Shown piece after piece: positions 16,866 through 27,200 of a stretch of 30,423 nucleotides of DNA; position 1 is the stretch's first letter; each line of letters starts with the position of its first letter. Source of the stretch: Candidatus Eiseniibacteriota bacterium. Its GTDB lineage: Bacteria; Eisenbacteria; RBG-16-71-46; CAIMUX01. The notes under the pieces are model-generated. The model was not told the origin of the DNA, made no database searches, and saw nothing but the letters and a program-made list of their open reading frames with translations. The DNA is taken from contig JAKQSZ010000030.1 in the NCBI GenBank assembly GCA_029569475.1, positions 1-30,423 of the forward strand, read 5' to 3'. Made by a program: the position numbers and the translations under genes.

Positions 16866-18176
16866 ATGCTCCGATCTTCACGATCCCCCGGCCTCGCGGC
16901 CCGCTCGCTCCTCCCGCGGAGGATCCATCCGATCCGTGTCTTGTGGCAACGGGGACTCTGCGCGCTTGCGTTCGCCCTCTTCCTTTCCAGCCTCGCCGCG
17001 TCCCCCGCAAGTTCCTGCCGCTTCTGGGCGTTGATTGGAAACGACTACCCGGAGGATCTTCTCGTGGACCACCTCCAGGAAGGAACCCTGGGCAGCCTCA
17101 AGAGCCTGGGAGGGAGCTACCGGGACGGCTGGGGCATCGCCAGCTTTCCCGGGGAGGTCGGCCTGGACTGCCTGCAAGGCCCCCTGATCCGCCGGGGACG
17201 GCCCCAGGCAAACTGGGCCTGGGAGACCGAGTATGATCTCTCGGTCGCCGAGCTGGACTGCCTGCGCCCGCGCGCAGCCATGGCACACGTCAGGTCAGGG
17301 GGAACCGGGCACTGGGGCCTTCCCGACCCCCATCCCTTCCTGCACGAGCGCTTCATCTTCGTGCACAACGGGGAGCTGCCGGCCGACACCCTGGTTTCGC
17401 TGCTGACCGAAGACGAGCTGCACTACCTGCAGTATCACCCGACGGAGTACGTCAACGGGTACATCGACTCCGAGCTCTACCTGATGTACCTGCTCAAGAT
17501 CGTCCATCAGGGTCAAGGGACCTTGGAGGAGTCGCTGGTTCGCGCGATCAACAACCTCGCCGCGATCACGCAACAGAAGAAGCGGATGAACTTCGCGCTG
17601 ACTGCGGGCGACACCCTCTACGCGCTGCGCTACGGCAGGGACGATGCCGATGACCCGCTCATGTACTGCCGTGCCGCCAATCTGCCCGGTGGCCGGGCCT
17701 CGAGCTGGTACGTCGTCTCGTCCGAGATCGTGGGCTCGTCGTCCTTCGGCTGGGCCTCGATCCCCGAGCGCACCTTCGCGGTCTTTGTCCCCGGAGAGGA
17801 TCCTCGCTTCACTCCCATCACCGGCATCTCCGCCGCACCGGGCGCGCCCGGCCGATCGGACGAACCGCCGGCGCAGGGGATCGGGCAGGGCCGCGACGGG
17901 GGAGCGAGCGTGGTCCCGCTCGGCGCCAACCCGACCACGGGCGCCGCTCGTTTCCGTCTGGATCTCCCCGGCCCGGCCCCGGTTGTCCTGACGGTCATGA
18001 CGGCCGGCGGCCGGAGAGTCCGGCGGGCCGACCTGGGGTCCCTGCCCGCGGGCGCGCACGAGATCTCCTGGGATGGACTGGATGGCAGCGGGCTGCGAGC
18101 TGTCCCGGGGCAGTACTTCTGCACGATCGAGGCGGGAGACCTCCGCAGTGTCCAGCGGGTGACGCTGCTCCACTAG
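16866..18176 (+). CDS. Exported class II glutamine amidotransferase with C-terminal FlgD-like sorting domain
   Basis: This 436-residue protein starts at an ATG 4 nt after AAGGAGG. Residues 1-50 look like a long basic-then-hydrophobic signal peptide (LCALAFALFLSSLAASPASS). Residue C51 begins CRFWALIGND, the N-terminal nucleophile region of class II (Ntn) amidotransferases of the YafJ/EgtC type. Other conserved parts are DGWGIA (87-92), AHVRSGGTG (140-148), PHPF, FVHNGEL (165-171) and IDSE (200-203). Residues ~365-436 are a FlgD-like module (LGANPTTG, VMTAGGRR, SWDGLDGSG, VPGQYFCTI). The family hydrolyses or transfers the amide of glutamine or gamma-glutamyl compounds in the cytosol, but this copy appears to be exported. 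Cleavage after A-S-S would put C51 at the N-terminus, as catalysis needs. The acceptor domain and substrate are unknown. Confidence 0.85.
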   Translation: MLRSSRSPGLAARSLLPRRIHPIRVLWQRGLCALAFALFLSSLAASPASSCRFWALIGNDYPEDLLVDHLQEGTLGSLKSLGGSYRDGWGIASFPGEVGLDCLQGPLIRRGRPQANWAWETEYDLSVAELDCLRPRAAMAHVRSGGTGHWGLPDPHPFLHERFIFVHNGELPADTLVSLLTEDELHYLQYHPTEYVNGYIDSELYLMYLLKIVHQGQGTLEESLVRAINNLAAITQQKKRMNFALTAGDTLYALRYGRDDADDPLMYCRAANLPGGRASSWYVVSSEIVGSSSFGWASIPERTFAVFVPGEDPRFTPITGISAAPGAPGRSDEPPAQGIGQGRDGGASVVPLGANPTTGAARFRLDLPGPAPVVLTVMTAGGRRVRRADLGSLPAGAHEISWDGLDGSGLRAVPGQYFCTIEAGDLRSVQRVTLLH

Positions 18177-18271
18177 CGCCGGCACCAGCATCGGCGTAAG
18201 CGATCCTCCAGGGGAGGCACCGGTCAGGCGGGGCTTGAGTGACAACCCTGCCAGGCGTGGCGCGCGGCGCG

Positions 18272-18399
18272 CATCAGCATCAGCATCAGCGCTAGCGCTA
18301 GCACACCAGCACCAGTACGAGCACGAACACGAGCACTAGCCCTAGCACTAGCACCAGCACCAGTACCAGTATTGGCATCAGCACCGGCACTAGCACTCG
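18272..18399. repeat. Degenerate AGC-NNN hexanucleotide repeat tract
   Basis: About 128 bp are built from trimers and hexamers such as CAGCAT, AGCGCT, AGCACC, AGCACT and AGTACC. AGC or a one-base variant recurs about every 6 bp. It is non-coding: it ends about 17 bp before the start codon of the next gene, and the preceding gene stops at 18176. Confidence 0.75.
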
Positions 18400-18415
18400 A
18401 CTGATCGGAGCAGCA

Positions 18416-19618
18416 ATGAGGAATCACCGTCAGAGTCGTTTCTGGCATTCACGCCACGCAGTTCTTGCACTCTTCACCCGGTTCCTGGGCGCTGGCCTCC
18501 TGGTTGTTCTGGCGTTTGGATGCAGCCCCCGGCCCTCGGTGACCCCATCTCCCCAGAACGCGCCACCGGCAACGCCGGCAGTCCAGGTCCCGCCGTCCAC
18601 ACCGGCGGTCCAGGTTCCACCGTCCACGCCGCAGGTCCCGGTCCCGCCGTCCACGCCGGCAGTCCAGGTTCCGCCGTCCGCGCCGGATGGCGCCGGATCC
18701 AACGGAGATCCGGCTCCTCCGGCACAAGGTTCGGCGGCGCACGCGGGGTCGATCGTGCCGCTCAGGGCCGCCGGCGCGAGCAAGACCACAAGCGAGTCGA
18801 TTCGCGATCTGCGCGATGGGGTGGGGCGCCTGGAGCCGGCGACCCGGCTGGTGGAACCGGCGCTCGGCGAGTGCAGCGGCATGGTCTTGATGGATGGCCT
18901 CTTCTTCGCGCACAACGACAGCGGGGACGGTCCCAACGTGTTCGTCGGGTTCTCGCTCGACTTCTCCACCATGGTCAAGCTGCGGCTCGATGGGGCCGGC
19001 GCCTATGACTGGGAAGACATCGCCGTCATCGACGGCGAACTCCTGATCGCCGACACGGGCGACAACCTGCGTGTCCGCTCCCCTGTCACTCTCTATCGCG
19101 CGCGCTACCTCGAGACCGCGGCGGGCGGCCGCCTCGAGCGAACCGGCACCTATCCGGTTGCCTACCCGGACGGCAAGCACGACGCCGAGGCGCTCTTCGC
19201 CCTTGACGGCAAGCCGGTCATCATCTCCAAGGACCGCGGCGAGGGGACCGGCGTCTACACCTTCGACGCCCTCATCGATTCAACCGCGCTCGAGCCGGGC
19301 CGCGTCAATGTCGCCCGCCGGATCGGCACGCTGCAGCTTGAGCCGGGAGAGCAGGTCACCGGGGCCGACTTGAGTCCCGACCGCCAGACGGTCGTCCTTT
19401 TGACCTACCGGCGCATTCTGCGCTATCCGGTGTCGCGCCTCGACGGCGAACCGGAGGGCGCGACACGGATCTCGCTGCTGCAGTGCGAGGCGATCTGTTT
19501 CCAGGGCGACCGCCTCGTCATCGCCAACGAGCAGAGAGAGGTCTACGTGATCGACGACTTCCTGAACCGGCGCCTGGAAGACCTACGTCCGGTGAAGGCG
19601 ACTGTCACGCCCCGGTGA
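18416..19618 (+). CDS. Lipoprotein with Pro-rich repeat linker and probable beta-propeller domain
   Basis: This 400-residue protein has GGAG 5 nt before its ATG. The signal peptide ends in a lipobox with C36 (VVLAFGC), so it should be lipid-anchored. Residues ~45-90 are a Pro/Val/Thr repeat (VQVPPSTPA units of nine residues), probably an extended stalk. Residues ~135-400 contain strand-turn patterns of a propeller-like domain: GECSGMVLMDGLFFAHNDSG, YDWEDIAVIDGELLIADTGDN, HDAEALFALDGKPVIISKD. The H-N-D-S-G and A-D-T-G-D-N motifs recur in secreted proteins of the YncE/SdiA-regulated class, where they may bind Ca2+. No enzyme activity can be assigned. It is downstream of the amidotransferase on the same strand, but a 239-bp gap with the hexamer tract separates them. 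Confidence 0.7.
   Translation: MRNHRQSRFWHSRHAVLALFTRFLGAGLLVVLAFGCSPRPSVTPSPQNAPPATPAVQVPPSTPAVQVPPSTPQVPVPPSTPAVQVPPSAPDGAGSNGDPAPPAQGSAAHAGSIVPLRAAGASKTTSESIRDLRDGVGRLEPATRLVEPALGECSGMVLMDGLFFAHNDSGDGPNVFVGFSLDFSTMVKLRLDGAGAYDWEDIAVIDGELLIADTGDNLRVRSPVTLYRARYLETAAGGRLERTGTYPVAYPDGKHDAEALFALDGKPVIISKDRGEGTGVYTFDALIDSTALEPGRVNVARRIGTLQLEPGEQVTGADLSPDRQTVVLLTYRRILRYPVSRLDGEPEGATRISLLQCEAICFQGDRLVIANEQREVYVIDDFLNRRLEDLRPVKATVTPR
18583..18690 (+). repeat. 27-bp in-frame tandem repeat encoding VQVPPSTPA units
   Basis: Four imperfect 27-bp units encode VQVPPSTPA, VQVPPSTPQ, VPVPPSTPA and VQVPPSAPD just after the lipobox cysteine. Differences are mostly third-base and single substitutions, as in a slowly diverging tandem duplication. 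Confidence 0.8.
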
Positions 19619-19663
19619 GCCCCGAATCTTGAGCCTTCGAGCCCGGGATCACGATCCTCGAGC

Positions 19664-23056
<3,393 letters not shown>

Positions 23057-23100
23057 GGACTACTCCTTCCGTTGCATGGGCAGGTCCGGTTTCCGGTGAC

Positions 23101-23295
23101 GAGAATAATCGAGAAGTCGAGCTGGTTGATCTTGTTCTGCCGGAGGATTACCCGGAACACGCTTCCGCCATCGCCGGTCAGCTCGAGATCTTGCTCGTCA
23201 TGACCACGTTTCGGGCGTAACTGCACCCGGCTGCGCCAGTTCGGCGGCAGCGGCTTTCCGTGGCGCCCGGCGAGGTCGACGACCTCGTCCGGACC
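23101..23295 (-). pseudogene. Truncated conserved hypothetical gene, N-terminal fragment, upstream of the DUF499 gene
   Basis: A 65-codon stretch without stops reads DEVVDLAGRHGKPLPPNWRS, then RVQLRPKRGHDEQDLELTGD, then SVFRVILRQNKINQLDFSII. This has the conserved look of a small bacterial protein family whose members normally continue into an R-R-Y-N-G-K-S-H-x-H region. Here the match stops after DFSIIL at 23101 and the frame runs into the ribosome site and start of the DUF499 gene. Upstream an in-frame TAA (23298-23296) comes before any good start, so both ends appear lost; a GTG at 23226 is the only start-like codon. The family call is from memory of the pattern and should be treated as tentative. 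The truncation itself is seen in the sequence. Confidence 0.55.
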
Positions 23296-23299
23296 TTAA

Positions 23300-23512
23300 G
23301 GAAAATCAGCAGCCGGTCTCCGACATCGCTTCTTTGTGGCGGAGGCCATCCTATCGGGGGGCCACGTCTGGCCTCCAGACCTGGCCGTGGCCCGGGTTCG
23401 TGGGAGTGCGGCCGACGAACTCATCGCGGCGACAAGCGTAGTCCACGCTGTCCCACTCCTCACTCGTGACAGGGTCATGCGACGCTCCAAGATCGTGCCG
23501 CTGGCGCGCTGA
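23300..23512 (+). pseudogene. VapC-like PIN-domain toxin, C-terminal fragment
   Basis: The plus-strand frame ending in TGA at 23510-23512 encodes HRFFVAEAILSGGHVWPPDL, followed by SAADELIAATSVVHAVPLLT and RDRVMRRSKIVPLAR. A-D-x-L-I-A-A-T followed by x-L-L-T-R-D-x-x-x-R is the hallmark of the C-terminal half of VapC/PIN RNases, with two of the acidic metal ligands (the D of AADELI and the D of TRDR). An in-frame TAA at 23297-23299 and the absence of the N-terminal D-T/S-x-x-x-x region show the 5' half is lost. No VapB antitoxin gene is present. It is a relic and should be inactive. Confidence 0.7.
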
Positions 23513-23662
23513 CGCCGTGAAGCCAGCGAGTGCGGTTACTCGAGGTCGAGCCGGGCTGTTCGAGGCTGGTCGGATCCAGCTCGATGAGGAGATGGTGATG
23601 GCGTCGGCGCGTGGGCTGCCAGTCGGTCCGCGAGAGAGCGAGCGAGCCTGCCTTGGCGTGGC

Positions 23663-24562
23663 TCAGCCGAAGAGATCATCCCGCGCATGGGTCATCAGGG
23701 CGATGGCCGCCGGGTTGCGGAAGCGGCGCTGCACGGAGACGATGTAGAGCTGCTCCTGCACGCCCTCGGGTTTCCCCACGCGCGCCACCCCGTGCTGGAG
23801 CCGGACGTCGTGCTCCACCACGGAGGGAACCGCGAAGATGCCGCTTCCACTGCGGCCGAACACCATGACGAGCGCGCTGTCGTCGAAGGTGCCGACCACG
23901 CGGGGCTGGATGCCGTGGCGGTCGAACCACTGCTCCAGCGCGCGCCGCAGTCCGGTCGAGCGCCCCGGCATGATGAACGGGGCTCCATCCAGGCTCTGCG
24001 GAAAACGCCGCCGGTAACGCCGGGCCAGGTCGGGGGCGGCCATCAGTATCACGTCCGACTCGCCCAGCAGGCGGCTGAAGAGCCGCATCCCTTCATGGGG
24101 ACCGGGGGGCGAGTCCAGGATCAGGATGTCGAGATCATGCGCCACCAGGGCCAGGAGCAGGTTCTCCGGGCTGTCCTCGCGGACGAACACGTGGATCCTC
24201 CCCGGCGGCGTCATCAGGGGAAGGATCAAGCGGTGCGCGACCGACTTGGTGACGACGTCGGCCAGGCCGATCGTGAGGCGCTGCGGGCGGTCTCCGGGGC
24301 GGCTGCGGACGGTGTCCAGCAACTCCTGCCCCAGCGTGAAGATCTCATCGGCGAAGGGCAGGACCACCGTGCCCAGTTCGGTCAGCTGCAGCCGCCGGCC
24401 AAGCCTCTCGAACAGGGGCCCGCCCAGGGAGGTCTCCAGCTTGCGGATCTGGCCACTCAGGGTAGGTTGCGCCAATCGCAGCCGCTCGGCCGCCTTGGCG
24501 ACACTTCCTTCCCGCGCCACTACCCAGAAGTAGAGGAGGTGGTCGTAGTTCAACCGGTCCAC
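23663..24562 (-). CDS. LysR-family transcriptional regulator, NhaR-like
   Basis: I placed the start at the GTG at 24562, because the protein then begins VDRLNYDHLLYFWVVAREGS, which matches the N-terminus of NhaR (x-N-Y-x-H-L-Y-Y-F-W). It has 299 residues. Residues ~1-60 are the winged helix-turn-helix (GSVAKAAERLRLAQPTLSGQ, then IRKLETSLG). Residues ~90-295 are the substrate-binding-like effector domain, including MPGRSTGLRRALEQWFDRHG and VGTFDDSALVMVFG, both characteristic of NhaR-type proteins. NhaR responds to Na+/pH and activates antiporter genes, but no Na+/H+ antiporter gene is next to it here. The nearest divergent gene encodes an Rnk-like factor. An in-frame TTG at 24643 would add 27 poorly conserved residues. 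No Shine-Dalgarno site is clear at either start. Confidence 0.88.
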   Translation of the reverse strand: MDRLNYDHLLYFWVVAREGSVAKAAERLRLAQPTLSGQIRKLETSLGGPLFERLGRRLQLTELGTVVLPFADEIFTLGQELLDTVRSRPGDRPQRLTIGLADVVTKSVAHRLILPLMTPPGRIHVFVREDSPENLLLALVAHDLDILILDSPPGPHEGMRLFSRLLGESDVILMAAPDLARRYRRRFPQSLDGAPFIMPGRSTGLRRALEQWFDRHGIQPRVVGTFDDSALVMVFGRSGSGIFAVPSVVEHDVRLQHGVARVGKPEGVQEQLYIVSVQRRFRNPAAIALMTHARDDLFG

Positions 24563-24919
24563 GGTCGGCAGTCTAGCGTGTTGAAGCGCATGGTTCCAGT
24601 TCCGCGAACGCGTCCAGACAGGGTCGCCCGGAGTTCCATCCAAAAAACCGATCGATACGTCCCTAATTACCTAATTGTCCGAAGTTTCCGGCCATCCGAC
24701 AATATGACTGTCGCGCCGGAAAGCAGTCCCGGCGGAAGCAACCCTGGAATCAGCTCGATCGACGACCCGCATACCGGTTCCGGCGCGACCACCGCACGGC
24801 GTAGCCAAGGCTGCATCACCTGGAAGAAGGCCCCAGGGGCATGCCTGGATCACGCACGGTTTCGAGACGCCGTCCAGGGCGGCGGACTCGCGTTTATGGC
24901 CTGGACAGGAGAGATCACC
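24563..24919. other. Divergent intergenic region (357 bp) between the NhaR-like and Rnk-like genes
   Basis: It is the most AT-rich non-coding stretch seen in the window around 24650-24710. It contains AATTACCTAATT (24665-24676) and a two-part inverted repeat at 24685-24722, so it probably holds the control region of both genes. No small gene is supported. Confidence 0.5.
24685..24722. promoter_or_regulatory. Nested inverted repeat, candidate operator or RNA hairpin
   Basis: Outer arms TTTCCGGC (24685-24692) and GCCGGAAA (24715-24722) are perfect complements. Inner arms CGACA (24697-24701) and TGTCG (24709-24713) are also complementary around ATATGAC. It lies between the divergent NhaR-like and rnk-like genes, closer to the regulator. 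It could bind a dimeric regulator or fold in the rnk leader. Confidence 0.5.
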
Positions 24920-25324
24920 ATGAGCCAGCGAATCGTACTGACCGAAAGCGATGCCTCCAGGCTGCGCGCCCTGACGGCGGACCTCAGCGAGTATCGGGGA
25001 GTCGACCGGGCGACCGTCAGGCAACTGCGTGACAACCTGGAAGAGGCCGAGATCGTGCCGGCGCATCTGCTCGAGCCAGACAGGGTCGCGATGCAGAGCC
25101 GCGTCGTGGTTCGGGTTGAGAGCTCGGACCAGGAGTCGACCTTCACCTTGGTCTACCCCGAAGAGGCCGACTTCCGGACCGGCCTCGTCTCCGTGATCGC
25201 TCCCATCGGCGCCGCCGTGGTCGGCCGGCGGGAGGGAGACGTCATCCTGTGGCAGGGCGTGAGCGGCAACCTCAAACTGCGCGTCCGAAAGGTGCTCTCG
25301 CAGGCCCCGGTGACGGTGGGCTGA
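24920..25324 (+). CDS. rnk: Rnk-like GreA/GreB-family regulator (regulator of nucleoside diphosphate kinase)
   Basis: This 134-residue protein starts at an ATG preceded by AGGAGAG. Residues 1-50 are a short N-terminal region with a coiled-coil-like helix (VRQLRDNLEEAEIV), much shorter than the GreA coiled coil. Residues ~55-134 are the GreA/GreB C-terminal FKBP-like domain, with the family signature YPEEADFRTGLVSVIAPIGA and AVVGRREGDVILW. Rnk proteins bind RNA polymerase but lack the Gre anti-backtracking tip, and in Pseudomonas and E. coli influence nucleoside diphosphate kinase levels. It is followed by a strong intrinsic terminator and is probably monocistronic. The family is clear; the physiological role is inherited from distant relatives. 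Confidence 0.85.
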   Translation: MSQRIVLTESDASRLRALTADLSEYRGVDRATVRQLRDNLEEAEIVPAHLLEPDRVAMQSRVVVRVESSDQESTFTLVYPEEADFRTGLVSVIAPIGAAVVGRREGDVILWQGVSGNLKLRVRKVLSQAPVTVG

Positions 25325-25410
25325 TTCGGCGTGGTCGGCGGCTGGCCGGACGCGCCGGGTCGCAATCTGGGACAACCGGGCCGGCGGCGAGTGTCGCGGG
25401 AACCCGGCAA

Positions 25411-25445
25411 GGGGAGTCGCTCCGGAGCGACTCCCCCCACTTTTT
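25411..25445 (+). terminator. Strong rho-independent terminator of the rnk-like gene
   Basis: A perfect 26-bp palindrome (13-bp arms, GGGGAGTCGCTCC / GGAGCGACTCCCC, 25411-25436) is followed by CCAC and TTTTT (25441-25445). It lies 87 bp past the stop codon. A second GC-rich inverted repeat (CGGGGCGCC / GGCGCCCCG at 25464-25472 and 25486-25494) may stop convergent transcription from the dehydrogenase gene. Confidence 0.9.
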
Positions 25446-25525
25446 GCTCCAGGCGGCAGGTGCCGGGGCGCCGGGGGCGAGTGCGGGCGCCCCGCCGCCT
25501 CGACCCTTTCCTCGCCGCCCGGAGT

Positions 25526-25561
25526 CTACGGTCGAATCACGATGAAGCTCTTCGGCTCAGC
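25526..25561 (-). pseudogene. Orphan 3' tail of a FlgD-domain protein gene
   Basis: Read on the minus strand, AEPKSFIVIRP and a TAG stop match the last codons of the gene ending at 27693 (RKSFIVLRP and TAG). Twenty-four of the last 27 nucleotides are identical, including the stop codon. It is offset in frame from, and overlaps by a few bases, the end of the nucleotide-sugar dehydrogenase gene. No upstream part of a sorting domain is present, so it is a leftover end. Confidence 0.65.
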
Positions 25562-27200
25562 GCCGCCGGGAACGGGTCTCTTCCTTGATCCTCTGGATGT
25601 GACCCCGCCCCAGACCCTTCACCTCGCAGCCCAGTTCGAAGTATCGGCGGATCTTCTCGTCTTCCAGGATCCCGAAGCAGTCGACGATGGCGATCGGTTT
25701 GCCGGCCCAGGCCACCACGTCGTCCGGCCGCAGCGCGAGGTAGGGTTCGTGCGGGACCGCGAGGATCATCGCCTCCGCCCCGCGCACGGCGTCGGGCAGG
25801 TCCTTCAGGACGCGCAGGTTGGTCAAGTGCTCCTGATTGCGGAAGAACCGTGACCAGGAGTGCCCGGGCGCCGGGTAGGTCTCCTGTTTCTCGAACTCGT
25901 ACCAGTGGTCGACGTAGGGGTCGTGCACGCGCATGTCGGCTCCCATTTCGGTGAGCTTGCGGACGACGATTTCCGAGCCGCTGTAGCGGGTGTCCCCCAC
26001 GTCCTGCCGGTAGCTGGCTCCGCAGATCAGGACCTCGGCCCCCGCGATATAGCGCCCCATGTTGCGCAGCGCGTCCCTGGTCAGGGTGGCGACGTGCAGG
26101 CCGCGGGTGTCGTTGATGTCGATCGCGGCGGTGCTCAGCCGGAACACCTGATCTCCATCCTCGAACCCGAGGATGTGCTTGTAGGCCCAGTAACCCAACC
26201 CTCCGTCCTTGGGAAGGCAATAGCCGCCGATGCCGGGGCCGGGGAAGATCATGTTGCTGTGGGTGGGACGCTTCTTGATCGCGGCGATGACCTTCAGGAG
26301 ATCGACCCCGTTGCGTTCCGCGAACAGGCTCCACTCGTTGAGGAAGGCCAGGATGGTCGCCCGATAGGAGTTCTCGACGATCTTGGTGGTTTCCGATTCG
26401 ATCGGACGGTCCATCACGGTGAGTTCGAACTGCTCGGTGTTGATCACCTTCCGCAGGAACTGCTCCACCCGCGTACGGGCCGGCTGGTCGCAGCCGCTGC
26501 ACACCCGCCAGAAGTCGCGAATGCTGGAGACGTACTCCCGGCCGGGCATGACCCGCTCGAAGCTGTGCGCGAGCAGCGGGGTGCCCTTGAGACCACGGGC
26601 GGCGAAGGCCTTCTTGAGGATCGGCCAGGCGACGAACTCCGTGGTCCCGGGCGCCACCGTCGTCTCGATCAGGACCAGGCACTTCTCGGGGATGCGCTCG
26701 CCGATCGTCTTCAACGTGGCCTCCAGCGCGGCCATGTCGGTCTCGCCGGTTCGCATGTTCCCCAGATCCTGTTTGGCGTAGTCGCACTGCACGTCCACGA
26801 CCACGCAGTCGGCGAGCTTGAGGCAGTCGCTGTTGTAGGTCGCGGTCAGCGTCTTCTTCTCCAGGACGCAGCGCGCGATCATGGGGTCGACTTCAGGGTC
26901 TTCGGCCTTGACCGGGGAGACACCGCGGTTGAGGAGCGGCGTTTTCCAGTAGCTGCGGGCGCTGGGGCGCTGGCAGCCGATGACGAACTCGGTCGAACGG
27001 CCCTTCGCGTCGGTCGAGTCGGCCACGATGGCGGCCATGACCGCCCCGACGAAGCCCAGGCCCATCACGACGACGACCTCCTGGCCGTTGCGGCGTGCCT
27101 CCGCCGCCAGGGCCTCCAGGCGCTGGTACTCCGCCGCGTAGTCCTCCCGGGCCGGAAGCGGAAACTTGTCCCCACCGGGACTGATGGAATACTCGTTCAT
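25557..27200 (-). CDS. Nucleotide-sugar (UDP-sugar) 6-dehydrogenase family protein
   Basis: This 547-residue protein starts at an ATG with AGGAAGG upstream. Residues ~40-230 are the Rossmann NAD-binding domain with VVMGLGFVG (G47-x-G49-x-x-G52). The middle helix region carries ESETTKIVENSYRA. The catalytic cysteine is C328 in GPGIGGYCLPKD, so the enzyme should oxidise a UDP- or GDP-sugar C6 alcohol to the acid using two NAD+. Residues ~390-535 are the C-terminal UDP-binding domain, with GASYRQDVGDTRYSGSEIVV. It is ~100 residues longer than typical Ugd/WecC proteins because of a ~38-residue N-terminal extension and several internal insertions. Such enzymes feed polysaccharide or O-antigen synthesis, but no glycosyltransferase is nearby. 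Substrate specificity cannot be read from the sequence. The last codons abut an orphan FlgD-domain tail. Confidence 0.88.
   Translation of the reverse strand: MNEYSISPGGDKFPLPAREDYAAEYQRLEALAAEARRNGQEVVVVMGLGFVGAVMAAIVADSTDAKGRSTEFVIGCQRPSARSYWKTPLLNRGVSPVKAEDPEVDPMIARCVLEKKTLTATYNSDCLKLADCVVVDVQCDYAKQDLGNMRTGETDMAALEATLKTIGERIPEKCLVLIETTVAPGTTEFVAWPILKKAFAARGLKGTPLLAHSFERVMPGREYVSSIRDFWRVCSGCDQPARTRVEQFLRKVINTEQFELTVMDRPIESETTKIVENSYRATILAFLNEWSLFAERNGVDLLKVIAAIKKRPTHSNMIFPGPGIGGYCLPKDGGLGYWAYKHILGFEDGDQVFRLSTAAIDINDTRGLHVATLTRDALRNMGRYIAGAEVLICGASYRQDVGDTRYSGSEIVVRKLTEMGADMRVHDPYVDHWYEFEKQETYPAPGHSWSRFFRNQEHLTNLRVLKDLPDAVRGAEAMILAVPHEPYLALRPDDVVAWAGKPIAIVDCFGILEDEKIRRYFELGCEVKGLGRGHIQRIKEETRSRRR

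Larger units (their letters stand above)
23057..23662. other. 606-bp region without an intact gene, made of gene fragments
   Basis: It contains the minus-strand fragment (23101-23295) and the plus-strand PIN fragment (23300-23512), listed separately. Another ~150 bp before the LysR gene has no assignable content. No mobile-element ends or target-site duplications were recognised. Confidence 0.6.

Noticed and set aside
18272..18399. CRISPR array
   Set aside because: The repeats are 3-6 bp and degenerate, with no constant repeat/spacer alternation and no cas genes in the window.
19619..19663. Terminator between the convergent lipoprotein and DUF499 genes
   Set aside because: Only a 5-bp dyad (GGATC/GATCC) with a 2-nt loop is present and there is no T-run.
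23513..23662. VapB-like or other small gene between the VapC fragment and the LysR gene
   Set aside because: The short plus-strand frame (IQLDEEMVMASARG) has no recognisable antitoxin pattern and lies downstream of the toxin, opposite to vapBC order.
23057..23662. Insertion sequence as the cause of the gene fragments
   Set aside because: No terminal inverted repeats, target duplications or transposase remnants could be seen.
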